A stretch of 18,548 nucleotides of DNA from Tieghemiomyces parasiticus (lineage: Eukaryota > Kickxellomycota > Dimargaritomycetes > Dimargaritales > Dimargaritaceae): positions 1 to 18,548 of the forward strand of contig JANBPT010000937.1 of the NCBI GenBank assembly GCA_027575765.1, in the 5' to 3' direction. Within the stretch, counting starts at the first letter, position 1. Every line of letters begins with the position of its first letter. Below, one piece after another: positions 18,485-18,548 of the stretch. The translations under genes were made by a program, and so were the position numbers. A model generated the notes under the pieces. That model was given only the letters and a program-made list of their open reading frames with translations. It was not told where the DNA came from and ran no database searches.

Positions 18485-18548
18485 AGGACATGTAGAAACC
18501 GTTGGGGATTATACAAAAGAGTCAACGTCATAGTTAGTAAATATTTGT

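Larger units (their letters stand above)
16641..18548. other. AT-rich, gene-free block with inverted repeats
   Basis: Base composition changes sharply near 16640. By hand count, 16561-16620 has 35 G/C of 60, while 16681-16740 has 21, 16861-16920 has 21 and 17701-17760 has 17. No ORF is longer than 110 codons and none has a recognisable motif. The three longest (16849-17181 plus, 17585-17803 plus, 17933-18121 minus) read like chance or decayed sequence. It could be a decayed mobile element or an AT-rich repeat island. I cannot name an element family and see no terminal repeat pair bounding the block within the window. Confidence 0.5.

Noticed and set aside
18457..18512. Helitron 3' end suggested by the GC-rich hairpin
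   Set aside because: No CTRR terminus follows within about 15 nt on either strand and no Rep/helicase coding remains are visible.

Overview
The window is eukaryotic nuclear DNA, most likely from a GC-rich, gene-compact fungus. Genes are monocistronic and lie on both strands. Introns are short GT-AG introns (113-226 nt), and candidate AATAAA poly(A) signals follow several genes. The gene set points to a fungus outside the budding yeasts: a Rim15/Greatwall-type kinase, a FRA10AC1-family spliceosomal protein and a GT25 glycosyltransferase. An early-diverging lineage is my best guess, but this is inference and cannot be settled without searches.

Layout: (1) 1-237, the 3' end of a short-chain dehydrogenase, cut by the window edge. 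(2) 238-1498, non-coding, leading to a small two-exon gene (1499-1977) for a two-pass membrane protein of unrecognised family. (3) 2640-3747, a four-exon gene for a FRA10AC1-family protein. (4) 3748-5850, mostly non-coding, with a doubtful minus-strand small secreted ORF (4533-4847) and a pyrimidine-rich leader that has no ATG on the plus strand from 4900 to 5850. (5) 5851-11259, a single-exon, 1802-codon AGC-type kinase of the Rim15/cek1/Greatwall group, the main feature of the window. (6) 11260-13762, its 3' flank and non-coding DNA. (7) 13763-14764 on the minus strand, a type II membrane GT25 glycosyltransferase. (8) 14765-18548, gene-poor DNA. Its last ~1.9 kb switches sharply to AT-rich sequence and carries two strong inverted repeats.

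The genes do not form a pathway or cluster; they look like ordinary neighbouring loci. The kinase is the most notable one. It keeps the Rim15 C2HC finger, the split catalytic domain and the AGC tail. I see no recognisable PAS domain and no receiver domain, it has only a short insert between DFG and APE, and it has an extra acidic insert of about 97 residues late in the catalytic domain. I did not find a novel multigene system (no CRISPR array, intact transposon, rRNA or tRNA).
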